Shown piece after piece: positions 1 through 10,725 of a DNA stretch of 64,000 nucleotides. Source of the stretch: Orthonyx spaldingii (Eukaryota > Chordata > Aves > Passeriformes > Orthonychidae); NCBI GenBank assembly GCA_013397795.1, contig VZTJ01003253.1, positions 719,068 through 783,067 on the forward strand, in the 5' to 3' direction. The notes beneath the pieces were generated by a model, which saw only the letters and a program-made list of their open reading frames with translations, made no database searches and was not told where the DNA came from. Position 1 is the first letter of the stretch, and every line of letters begins with the position of its first letter. The position numbers were made by a program, and so were the translations under genes.

Positions 1-3000
1 TTAATTGAAGTCCCATGGCACAAGTCAGTTGTGACGAAAGGGATTCTCTGTGATGTGCTCTCTTTCCTACTGTGGAAGTTCCCAGGCTTTGTACAGTTCG
101 TCAATGCCAGGCTAATTAGCACAATGTAATCTCACCACTTACACCCACTTCCCAACTCATTTGCACATAGCTCCCACTATCACAGAAATCAGGATAAATT
201 CATACTACAGATTTCCACAGGAGATGACCCTATTATACAAAGGATGCTGTAAACATCTTTTTATTCCATTCCTCCAAACTCCATGGTGCTCATGGTCACT
301 GAAGATGGTTAGTGATTTGATGTACCCAAAACTACCTTATGGGCACTTCAGGGAACATCTCAGCTGTTCTTCACCAATTGTATGTCATTTGCCCTTAATG
401 GGATCATTTTCATTAAGACTAATGTCTTCTCCTTGGCTGTTTAACTTAATTCCCTCCTCAACCTGAAGGCTGCAGCCACAGGCCGTCTAGAAATATTTGT
501 GTTACGTGACAGACTGAAATACCCACACTTCTGATCTGTTTAATATCAGTCTTGGAGATGTGATGTGAAACCTGCTGACCACTAGCAGCCATTAAAGATC
601 CTATGACACTTTTTGCAAGAGCAGAGGGTATTATTAACTCCAGGATCCTGGCCGTGCTCCAGTTTGGATAATTACATTCTAGCACACTAAATTTCCCCCT
701 GCAGTTTCAGACGGGGAACTTCTGTTCTTCACTTCCTCCTGTAACAACCAGAGCAAAGTGTCACTGGCACTGAAATGCCAACATGTCCCAGCCAGGGAAC
801 AGGATGCAGCCCATGGGTTCACATTCTGCAAAATGCTCTGGGACTCGTTAGTAAGGAGGTGCACAATGCATGACCTAGAAAACCATAAAACCACAGCTCT
901 GACCTCGGTGACTCTGCAGGTTGACCACGCACTCATGTTGCTGGATTTTATTTCTGGAAGTGCAATCCACATGAAAGGCCTGGATATCTACCAGTGCTAC
1001 ACCCAAAGTCCTCAGGATGGACCAAGAGGCTCTGCTGGTGTGTGTTTTATCAACTGCTCAAGTAATTGTAACTAAGATCTAAAATTCAGGCCTGTCCATG
1101 CCTAAGAATCATTTCATTGTACTCGGTATCCGTAAGTCTTTAGGTAACAATTGGATCTTCTGGAAACAGATACAAAATATGAGCAGCCATAATTTCTGTA
1201 TCAGAGAACACCAGAAAAGATTGAACCAAGGGCAAGATGTCTTACTTGAACAGGAAATGATGTGTGTTTATCCAGCTGAGCTGCTTGCTCATTCTAGGTC
1301 CTATGAAACTATGAGGAAAATGCATCTGTAGTGAGGCAACGAGGGCCCATGGGGTACCATTGCCATGACCCAGAGACAGAGAGAGAACAGAGAGAGACAA
1401 TGTGAGAGAGGGAAGCACTTCCTGTAACTTTGTTGGGAGAGGCAACTTACCACATATTTAGTTTTAAAAGCTTGTTTGATTGATTTTCATATGAAAAACA
1501 TTCCCAGGAAATCTAAGTCTGGGATTCAGAAATTATGATGGCTGAAGGGACCAAATCACTGAAATATTAAAGAAACCTTGAAAACACTATTTCTGTGTTC
1601 ATTTGAGAGCAAACAGACAGAATTCTCCTCTCTGAATTTCTCCAGCTTAGCATAAGAAAGATGATACGCTGTAGATTCTGTTGCTCCAGGCAACTGATGA
1701 GGAACATCTTTGATGTGCTTTGATTAATGCTGCCTTCTTTGATTCGATGATATTTAGTTCCAGCTCCACTTTAAAAATAACAAAATCCTTACTACCAGAG
1801 GGAAAAATATTAAGGACATTTGCTTGGAAAACACTTGGGGTTATGTTAAGAGTTCTTATTCAATATCAGAACGTTTTCTTGCCTGTGTTGTTATCTCTCC
1901 TTTGAGCTGGTCACCTCGACTGCAAACCTGGACACCAGGGACCCTCTCCTGGAGTAGCACTTTCCATTTTTCAGGACAATAGAAAAATAGGAGTGAAAGG
2001 GACTTGTGGAGATCCTGTCACTCCCTTTCCCTCCAAACCACCTGATTGTTTCTAGCAGACACCTATCTGTCTTTGTGATGGAGATTTCACGCTCCCCTGG
2101 AATGATCTATTTTGGGATTTGACTATCCTACCCACTCACACCTTCAGACAAAGAGATGCTGTCAGGAAACATCAGAACTCCAGAGAAATACAGTCCTTTC
2201 TGTAGTAAACTGGGGAAGTTTGTATAAAAATATAGAGAGCAAATCACTTCAGTGACGATTAAAAATTGAAAATGGATTATGTATCCAGCCCGGATGGAAA
2301 GGGATTCAGTCAGAGTCAGAGCAGCTGGAATCTGCCAGGTGTCCACAACTTTTGAACTTTATCATTGTTAATTTTGCATCCAGCAGTTTTGGAATAATCA
2401 GAGCAGATCACAATACCCAGCTATCTTGGTCTGATGTCCAGTTACCTGTAGAAGGAACAGAGCCAGGAACCTGAAGGAGGAAAAGAGGGACCACCTATCA
2501 TGTTTCTTGCGCTGGGCAGACATCCTCAAACTCTCAGGCCAAGAAAACTCCCATTTATTTCTGAACGAGCTGTTCCAAAGCAGCATTTTCCTGAATGGAT
2601 CAGTACAGCTCAGTACTAAAGGCTCTTCTAGAATGAGCCAATGGCATTTTTATACTGCTCTGAGTTAATATTAGTCTACACTGCAATGTGCATACTGACA
2701 GTGGTTTAAGTTAAGATTTTTTTTTTTTTTTTTTTTAAGGAAATGTGAATTCCCGTATGCCCTACTTTGGTAGCTTAAAGATTGTAGGAGGTCAAAAAAA
2801 AAATAGGTCAGTGAAAATAACATTGCAACAAGAAATTAATTGCAAAGAACGTTTCATATGACAGGGGACTACATAAAATCCTATTATATTTCTTCACTAT
2901 CCTACTCAGTAGTCTGTACTATTGCTATACTCAAAGGCCAGGGCAGTCTCCCAGGGTAAATTGCTACATTAGTTTGACATTTCTGGCTCCAATTAACCTT

Positions 3001-3489
3001 ATATTTGAGCTATTTTCTGAGGGTTTTTTAAAAAAAATCTGTGATAAGGTTATGTTTTTCTATTAGAGTTTCAATTGCTTAATGGCCTGCTCCTGATGCC
3101 AATCCCTCTTTAAACACACCCTAGGTAAGTAAAATTAGGCCATAATTTGACAATACATTGCTCTTGGCAGCAGGACCAGCCTAAGGTACTCCAAGCTCTC
3201 CCTCCTTGCCCCTGTCCACACAGGGAGAGCACTGCCCTGTCCTCTGCACCTTCATGATCAAGCACTGCACTGCCATCCAGGAACCAACCTGGCTTCAAAA
3301 GCTTGCCAAAACCCCTGCCTTATCCAGGGATTGTGAAGGATTCTGATTTCACAAGAGTGGTGCCAAATCCAGCTCTCTTTCCTCGAGCTTTAAGGTGCAA
3401 CCGCACCACGCTTGGGACATGGTACTGTGTTACCATGAGGGAGGAACACTGCCATATTCCACTCATCCCTGGGGGATTATGCAGGAAAA
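1..3489. other. Intergenic, 3' of FAM169B: no gene seen
   Basis: AT-rich unique sequence. A GA-rich tract lies at about 1373-1413 and a T20 run at 2717. No open frame with recognisable protein content. Confidence 0.8.
2717..2736. repeat. Poly-T tract
   Basis: Twenty consecutive T. No associated retroposon body was recognised. Confidence 0.9.
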
Positions 3490-3695
3490 CTTTCAGGAAG
3501 AATTTCTTCATGGAAAGGGTTGTTAAGCATTGTAACAGACTGCCCAGGGCAGTGCTGGGGTCCCCATCCCTGGAGGTGTCCAAGGAAGGCCTGGATGTGG
3601 CACTCAGAGCTCTGGTCTGGGTGACAAGGTGAGGATCAGCCACAGGTTGGACTCGATGCTCTCGGAGGTCTTTTCCAACCTCAGTGATTCTGTGA
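3490..3695 (+). mobile_element. CR1 LINE 3' fragment, sense
   Basis: Contains the family strings for the last part of CR1 in sense orientation: AATTTCTTCATGGAAAGGGT, CAGACTGCCCAGGGCAGTG, CCATCCCTGGAGGTGTCCAA, GTTGGACTCGATGCTC and a degenerate GATTCTGTGA terminus. 5'-truncated, diverged. The preceding 170 bp may belong to the same insertion but were not recognised. Confidence 0.8.
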
Positions 3696-5352
3696 ATGGC
3701 ATAAACTGGATTAGAGAGGTCTTCCATGTGCACAGCAACCTTGACAAAGAAGGAACAAGATTTACCTCCCCATCTGTACATTATATCAAAACAACACAGA
3801 AACAAACAATGCCAACAATTGTCTCCACGAGGACAGGCAGGACTGAGGTCTTGCTTACACCTTAAGCACAGAGGAGCAGCACGTTTGCTCTGATGGTCCT
3901 TGCAGCTCTTACTGGCCCTTTGAACAGGTAATTCCAATTCAGAAAACACTGCCAAGAACAAGCAAAAATTTGTTGAGAACCAACGAACCCTGCCTAAAGC
4001 TGCAGATCCAGCCAGATCAGCATCTTCCGGGGACAAGTCAGAGAGAACCAAGAAGAAATTCAAGAAAGCTTTTTCTATGGCCTTTTGCCCTAATAATGTG
4101 CAGCGAAAGACACCAGTAGTGAAATCAGCTTCCTCCCATTCCACAGACACAAACATATATTCATTATTTGAGCTGCACCAGAAATTAATCCTTGGAAGTA
4201 AGTCTTGGCCTGTAACTTGCTGGCAAGCAGCTCACTCCAAGTATGAAATTTTCAAAACATGAAATTCAAGCTCTATGACCTACAGTCTGGCAGACGAGTC
4301 AATTTTAATGCTTTAATCATGATCCTGCTATAAATGCTTACATTTATGAATACAAATTCATTAGCTACAAGCACTTGCCAAAAAAAATATGTATTTTTGA
4401 AACATTCCCAGTGTCAAGTCTGCTTATTTTAATATTTCCAGAATAGAATTACTTGGGAAGTGAAAACATCTTACATTTTATTTTTATTGTCATATTAATG
4501 TATTTCAAATGGAAAGAATAATAGCTAGATTTTGCAGCTCCATCCAGCTCCAGCATTAGGTGAGGGGTAATAATACTGCACAAAGCATCATAGAGACAAC
4601 TACAGAAGTGGGAGAGCTGAGATATGGTTGGCAAGGAAACCACAACTGACAATAGCCTGAATTTTCACATGCAGAACCTCCAGCCCTGTGATGTTAATTA
4701 TGTACAGCACAGCTCTGCTGCTGAACTCACCCCATTGCCTGCCACATGAGCCAAACTAAGCAAATACTTCATCACCTCACTGAATTTCTCTGATAGACCC
4801 AGTGGAAGTAAATGATAAAATTTTCCTTTACTTCAGTGGATAAAAACCAACACCTTGGGCCTTATTTTATTTATTTCAATCCATTCCTAATATCATGTAC
4901 CATCCAAACTCAATGGTATGGTAAAATCCACATGATGCGATTCAGTACTCTGCTTAAAAAACAGAAAGATTTTGGACACACAGAGTGAGAAAATAATCAC
5001 AGCTAAGACTTTCAAGACTGATCTTTAAGTGGGGCAACTTAGTAAGTCATGGTATAATCTTTAACAGCACAGCAGCTCTTGAAACCATGTAACCAAAAGG
5101 AAGATGCTTATTTAGGTGCCTAAAGAAAGTTCAAGTTAGTTTACTTACCACCAAAATATCCCAACACTAAAATGATGATTCTGACCTATAAAAATCAATA
5201 CAGAAACTGTGGTCAATATCTTGTTAAAACAGGGCATTTACAGAAATTAATAAACCAGATTAAAGCCACTATTGGAACATAAATCACAAGCATGACTCGC
5301 AGACTATGTGGAACTGTACAGACATAGATCAAACTTCAGGTAAATTTCAGCT
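3696..5352. other. Intergenic: no gene recognised
   Basis: Contains the first half of a 278-codon minus-strand open frame (4156-3320) whose C-terminal part is antisense CR1. Otherwise unremarkable. Confidence 0.7.
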
Positions 5353-5373
5353 CTAATTGCTCAGAGCAATTAG
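5353..5373. repeat. Near-perfect inverted repeat beside the SINE
   Basis: Ten-base arms CTAATTGCTC and GAGCAATTAG around a single central A. It sits about 30 bp from the tail end of the SINE at 5405. Confidence 0.7.
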
Positions 5374-5404
5374 CTGTTGCTCTCTCCCTTTTTCTCAAGA
5401 CCTC

Positions 5405-5556
5405 AGAATCAAAGAATCACAGAATATTCTGAGTTGGAAAGGACCCACAAGGATCAAGGAGATGAAATATTCAGTGAACAGCCCCTACGGGGATCAAACC
5501 CACAACCTTGGCATTATCAGCACCACGCTCCAACCAAGTGAGCTCATCTCAAAGAG
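5405..5556 (-). mobile_element. TguSINE1-type SINE: tRNA-Ile head plus CR1-like tail
   Basis: Read on the minus strand, 5556-5480 resembles a tRNA: an A-box-like start, an anticodon arm with loop CTGATAA (anticodon GAT, Ile), then a B-box-like GGGTTTGATCCCC and the 3' acceptor side. This is followed, after a short spacer, by a CR1-type 3' tail with the antisense form AGAATATTCTGAGTTGGAAA and a terminal GATTCT repeat. A tRNA-Ile head fused to a CR1 tail is the structure described for TguSINE1 of songbirds, mobilised by CR1. The tRNA part is mutated and lacks folding integrity, so it is not a tRNA gene. Confidence 0.82.
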
Positions 5557-6207
5557 CTCAACCCCAAAAGAAATAAGCTCCAGTTTGGAGCAACCCTTCA
5601 AGAACGTAACCCTACACCACATATTGATGCTGAATTTTGAACTTAGAGGTCTGAGACACAGATCCTGCTGCCAAAGCTAAAGCCAGGAGAGGTCGTGCCC
5701 TCCATGCCAGCCCCAGTGCTCTGTAGCTAATCCCACACGGAGCGAGGCATTCCTGCCAAGGCACGAGGAGTCTGCAGGGCTGAGGAGCCCAAACCCAGAA
5801 CTCCCCTCGCCCCTCCCTGCTCACTGCTGCCCCAAACCAGCAGAGCCCACTATTATGTAATCTTCGGCCAATTTGCATTGGAAATGCTGTGTGAGCACCA
5901 CTTTATCCACCGGGAATTCCTGGCGTATCATTTATTTATTGTGTTGTCTAAAAATTACCTTTAGAAATATAAATGCTAATTTGACTGGGAAAAGATTGCA
6001 TGGACGCAGAGATTCGGGCTGGGGGATGTTTTCTACATTCATTAATGCAAAATAAACTGCTCTGGTTTACAGGAGTGAAGGATCAATGACGGTCTTTTAC
6101 ATAATTAAAAATCTGAATTTTTCACATTATCTTCCCTGCACAACATTCCGAATTCAGGAAACACCTCTCTGAGCATTAATTGTGCAGAATAATATGGCTG
6201 ACTGTCT

Positions 6208-6350
6208 GTATGATCTCTCCATCCTTTGATGTTTAAATTGATCCTGGTATTCTGGAGACGGCTTCTGCAGAACTGATTTCCTTGTCTTTATTTTAGCTAG
6301 GTTCATTCAAAGGGCAAAATATCTAAGCATTCAGCTTTTGACCCTACTAG
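6208..6350 (+). repeat. Local duplication, copy A
   Basis: Shares blocks in the same order with copy B at 7735-7885: CCTTTGATGTTtAAAT, a CTGCAGAA block, CTGAtTT, then GGTTCATTCAAAGGgCAAAA and ATTCAGCTTTTGACCCT. The 3' half is about 85-90% identical, the 5' half less. Not recognised as a known transposon. Confidence 0.8.
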
Positions 6351-7734
6351 CAAATATTTAATGTATGAATTAAACTGGACAGGGCTTTGCCAGAAGCTCT
6401 CTTCATGTTTTATTTCTGAAGCTATTTTTACCAACATTTAATCGCTTACATGTAAGGAGATAAAGACATCTCTGACAAACTGTGTTTATTGAGCTAAATG
6501 CCATCAAGGAAAGCCCTTTTATTTTTTTATAGTGGGTTCAGTGCACTTTGTATCTCTGGCTTTATTCTGAAACACACTGTTACCATCCTGGAGGATGATA
6601 CAGTACCTAATATACTCCTAAATAAACGCACAAGTGGATGGACACAGGAGGCAGCTTGACAAAGAGACAGATGGATAAACTTGAAACCATCTTTAATAGG
6701 CTCCCAGAAAATAAAAGAGTGGTTACAATCTCCAGTTACTCTCCTGCCCTTTCTGTATATATTTACAAGGCACCATTCTGTAACAACCATCAGCAAGCAA
6801 ACAACAGCCAGACACCTGATTAAAGGTCAAGCCAGCGGTGACAAAGCACAAATTAAAAGGGAAAACTCTGATTTTCATACCCCCTCTCCTATTAACCAGG
6901 AGGCATTAGAGACCAGATTGCTGGGAGTCAGCAAAAAAAAATTTTTTTTAAAAATTGGGTAGCAAATATACAAATATTTTTGGATATTAATGATGACCCT
7001 TGGACGACCAGTAAGGGAAAGAAGGTAGTGAGGAGGGGAGGGTTTTAAGAACAAATCACCAAGAGGTGGAGAGGGCAACAGCAGAACTGGAGAATGACAA
7101 AACCAGGCCACTGCCAGGTGGAAAGGGCTTTGGGAGAGGATGTGACCGAGTAATTAGCAGGTGGAAGGGGGAGTTAAGGGTCAAAAATCAATCTGTCAGG
7201 GGCAGCAAGGAGGTATTACCACTGCAACGGGCTCTCGTCTGACCAGCACAGGGGGGTCCACAGGCTGCTGGCAGGAAATTACAGCCAAACCTTTGCCTCA
7301 ACTCTGCAGTGGCTGCAGCACATTCCAGAATGGCCCAAACTTCCACTGCACACCCACCATCGGTGCTTGTGCTGCACGGGTTCATCTTTGAGGGGAAACA
7401 GGACTTCACTTAGCCCCCAGCAGACAAACCACAAATAGACAATCTGCTATGACAACTAGGCCTTCCTTTGTCTAGATGGGGGGACAGACATTCCCAAACT
7501 AATTCCAGTCTAGAAACTGTTTTAATGGAAGCAATGAAACATAATTGTGCCCTCACTTCCAAGCCATCTTGGACCCCAACTTGTTTCTGTTCAATTGTTT
7601 TTATCAGGACTTTTCATGGCAAAAAGGAGCAACACTACAAACAGCAAACATGAGCTAGACCCATGGGGGAGCTTTTTCCCCCAAAGGGATGAGGGGAGTA
7701 TATGCACTCTTCTAATTTCAAGAACACAACTATG

Positions 7735-7885
7735 TCTCTGTCTTTCTGAACTACCCACCCTTTGATGTTCAAATCCATCCTCAAGGACTGGACAGAGCAC
7801 TGCAGAATGGACTGACTTGCTCCTATTTTTTGTAAGGTTCATTCAAAGGTCAAAAATCCAAGTATTCAGCTTTTGACCCTAACTA
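7735..7885 (+). repeat. Local duplication, copy B
   Basis: Partner of copy A, same orientation, about 1.53 kb away. Shared end ATTCAGCTTTTGACCCT stops abruptly in both copies within a few bases (7880 versus 6345). Confidence 0.8.
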
Positions 7886-10458
7886 ATCTGCCGGGCAGTA
7901 CCACAGACATGAAAACTCTGTCTGTAGTAAGAAGACAGAACGTCAAGAGCTGAGCCAAATTTCCCCACCACACACCCCACAAAGCAGACTGTTGACAAAT
8001 TCCCACTTACTGTCAGGGACAGAGCAGTGCTGTAGCAGGTGAAGCCCTCCACCACTGCCCAGTCACCCTTTGGTGCCCCTGCAGAGGCCAATAATTGTGC
8101 TGATTTTTGTTACGGGGCAGTGATCTGTAATTTAAGTGGAGACATTCATCATTCAGAAGTCACAGTCGAACAAGCTGCTCAATGATGACCTGAGGGCACT
8201 CCCAGCCATGAAACCAGACTCAAACAGCAAGTGGGGATATAAACGCTCATGTTTAGGGATGAGTGTTTACATCTGTCTCTCTCACTACTTCTATTGTTTA
8301 ATAAATGGGTTCAGACCTCACATGATATCGTTCAAGAGTCCATCAAGAGCTACATGAGTTGCAGCAATCAAAAGAAGGAGATTCTGTTAACAGTCCACAC
8401 CAATGATCCACTTGCATTCATCATAAATGCCAAAAAAATTAAGTGTTCAAAATTCTGAAGGCCAAATACTGCTTTATTGCATATAGGTGCATTAATCAAC
8501 TCTTCTCCTGCTTCCTCAAAGGTCTGTTCCCAAATACTGTTATTTCAGCAGAAGTATGCGCTGTCTCCAGGAGACAAAAAAAAAAGGGGGAAAAAAAACC
8601 TGAAGGGAAGAGTGAAATCTTCTCCCCAAGACCCTCTAAATCCATTTTCAGGCAGAACTCAGCATGAATGCTGAGATTTTTCAAGGTGAAGGGCTTGAAG
8701 TCAATAAAATTTGGAGAACATTTAATGACCAGTACACCATACAAGGGACATTTGTGAGTAGACGATCAGGCATCTTTATGACTGTCTAGTTACCATGCCC
8801 ATCTAATTACCTTTTGGAAAAATTCTATCCATCATCCCCCAACTACCTTCCATGAGAACAGTGCAACTGCCTACTCCCTTTTCCCAGTCAGAGCAGAGTG
8901 CCAGGAACAGCAGCAATAATGACATCCCCTTCTGTCCTTGCAGGAACCCAGCACAGAAATATTGCTGCTGGGATTCTTCTGCACACCCTTGCCAGCTCTC
9001 TTGCCAGGATCTAGCTGTAAGACAGACTGGATCCAGAGATGGCTTTGTAAGGTGAAAAACAAGCAAACAAACAAACCCAGAGCAAAAATTGCCATCGACC
9101 AGATGTGGCAGCTAACTGAGAAAAAGTCCCTTCCTCTCATACAGCTGCATGAGACTTGCAGCATCATGCAAGAAACAGCTTTAGCTAAAATATAAAATAG
9201 GACATCAGAACTCTTAGGATTTTGTTCCTGTTACTGATCCTTGATTCACTTCACTCATCTGTGCCTTGGTATCCCTTGTCTAAATGAGGATGACAGTACT
9301 TTCCCATGCCTTGGTGGTTTTGTGAGGTTTAACCCTTATTAACATTTGCAAAGCAGATTGGGACCATTGAATGGAAGGCTGAATAGAATTTTCAAAGCTT
9401 TATTACTTGAGAGAAAAATATTGGGGGAAAAAATATCCTGGTTTGGAGCAGAAGACTCCGTCCCCCTTCTCGCTGTGGCAGCATTCAGCTCTGTGGGACC
9501 AGTTTAACCCAGTTCTGTGAGGCTGTTCCCTGACTCCAAACAATCCTGCTCTGCAGCCACCTCTTTTCATCCCCATTACAAAAGGTGAGCAATATTTATT
9601 GGTTCAAGCAAGGCCAAGGGCTGACATTAAGCAAATTTCAAGGGTTATTTGAAGTTAATTGAGTTTAATCATGTAATGATTTTATAATTAGTCATAGTTC
9701 CCAGTCTTGTACTGAAAAAGTCACACTTGGAATTATTTAAAGGAAAATTAAAACCAATTTAGAACAAGCAGGAGGAAGCTGCATCAGCGATTGCTGGGGC
9801 TGGGTGAGGGATCAGAAAGTGCTGGGTAAATGCTCTCACAGCTTTCGAGCACTGAACCTCTGCCCTTCCCTGCAGGGAGCTGTCCCAGCTGGGGACGTGC
9901 ACCAAGGACAGCAGCAAGTTTCCAGTGTTGGTCATGCAGACTCGGTGGCATTTCTCGCTGGCAGAGTTGGGTGGATCCTGCCCCAGGGCAAAAGAAACTT
10001 CAGTTTTTCCATCCCATTGCAGCCATGTCCACCTAGGTAATTCAAAAGCAGAGACCTGGAAATTGTGTTTATACACCTTTAAGATGGAACACACCAGTGA
10101 CAAACTATACTCCTCAGGGGACCCTGCACAGAAACATAATTATTATTAAAATTATCTTTCTCATCACCCACTGATAATTCTTTTACAGCTGTCTTGCTTA
10201 TTTTTACCAAATTACAGAACTGATGTGTTCCCAGCCACTTGGCAATGATGAGCCACAAGGAAGACTAGCTGGGACAATTTTTTTCTTTCAAATACTCAAA
10301 TCGTGTGGAAAATTCAGCCAAGGAGAAATAAACAGATGAACAAAAATTCAGAGCAAAAGTAAAGTAGAACACTAACTACAATACATTAAATATTAAATTG
10401 ATTTTTCACTTCAGAAATAAGATTTTCAAGTAATACCTTCCTAACTTTGTTGACATAT

Positions 10459-10485
10459 TATAAATATATATATATGTGTGTGTAT
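10459..10485. repeat. TA/TG microsatellite
   Basis: Short run of TA dinucleotides passing into TG dinucleotides. Confidence 0.85.
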
Positions 10486-10571
10486 TCTTGTTTCAAATGA
10501 CTGGTTCTGGTTTTACTGAGGGAGAGAGGATCTGAGACAGACAATTTGGTGCTAATTCCTTCAGAGCAAAT

Positions 10572-10725
10572 TATAGAATTACAGAATAGTTTGGGGTTGG
10601 AAGGGATCTTAAAGATAACCTAGTTCCAACCCTCTGCCATGGGCAGGGATGCCACTCACTACATCAGGTTGCTCAGGGCCCCATCCAACCTGGTCTTGAA
10701 CACTTCCAGGCATGAGACATCCAAA
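10572..10725 (-). mobile_element. CR1 LINE 3' fragment
   Basis: On the plus strand it reads as antisense CR1: ATAGAATTACAGAATAG, GGTTGGAAGGGATCTTAAAG, CTCTGCCATGGGCAGGGATG, then CCCCATCCAACCTGGTCTTG. Starts with the terminal octamer repeat, 5'-truncated after about 150 bp. Confidence 0.85.

Larger units (their letters stand above)
5557..10571. other. Intergenic: duplicated element and possible regulatory blocks
   Basis: A locally GC-richer patch at 5680-5850 passes into an AT-rich block with homeodomain-type TAAT cores (5860-6170). The two-copy duplication follows. Another TAAT-rich block lies at 9590-9770. No gene recognised. Confidence 0.7.

Noticed and set aside
5480..5556. Possible tRNA-Ile gene on the minus strand.
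   Set aside because: Mutations in the A-box and acceptor regions and the direct fusion to a CR1 tail show that it is the head of a SINE.
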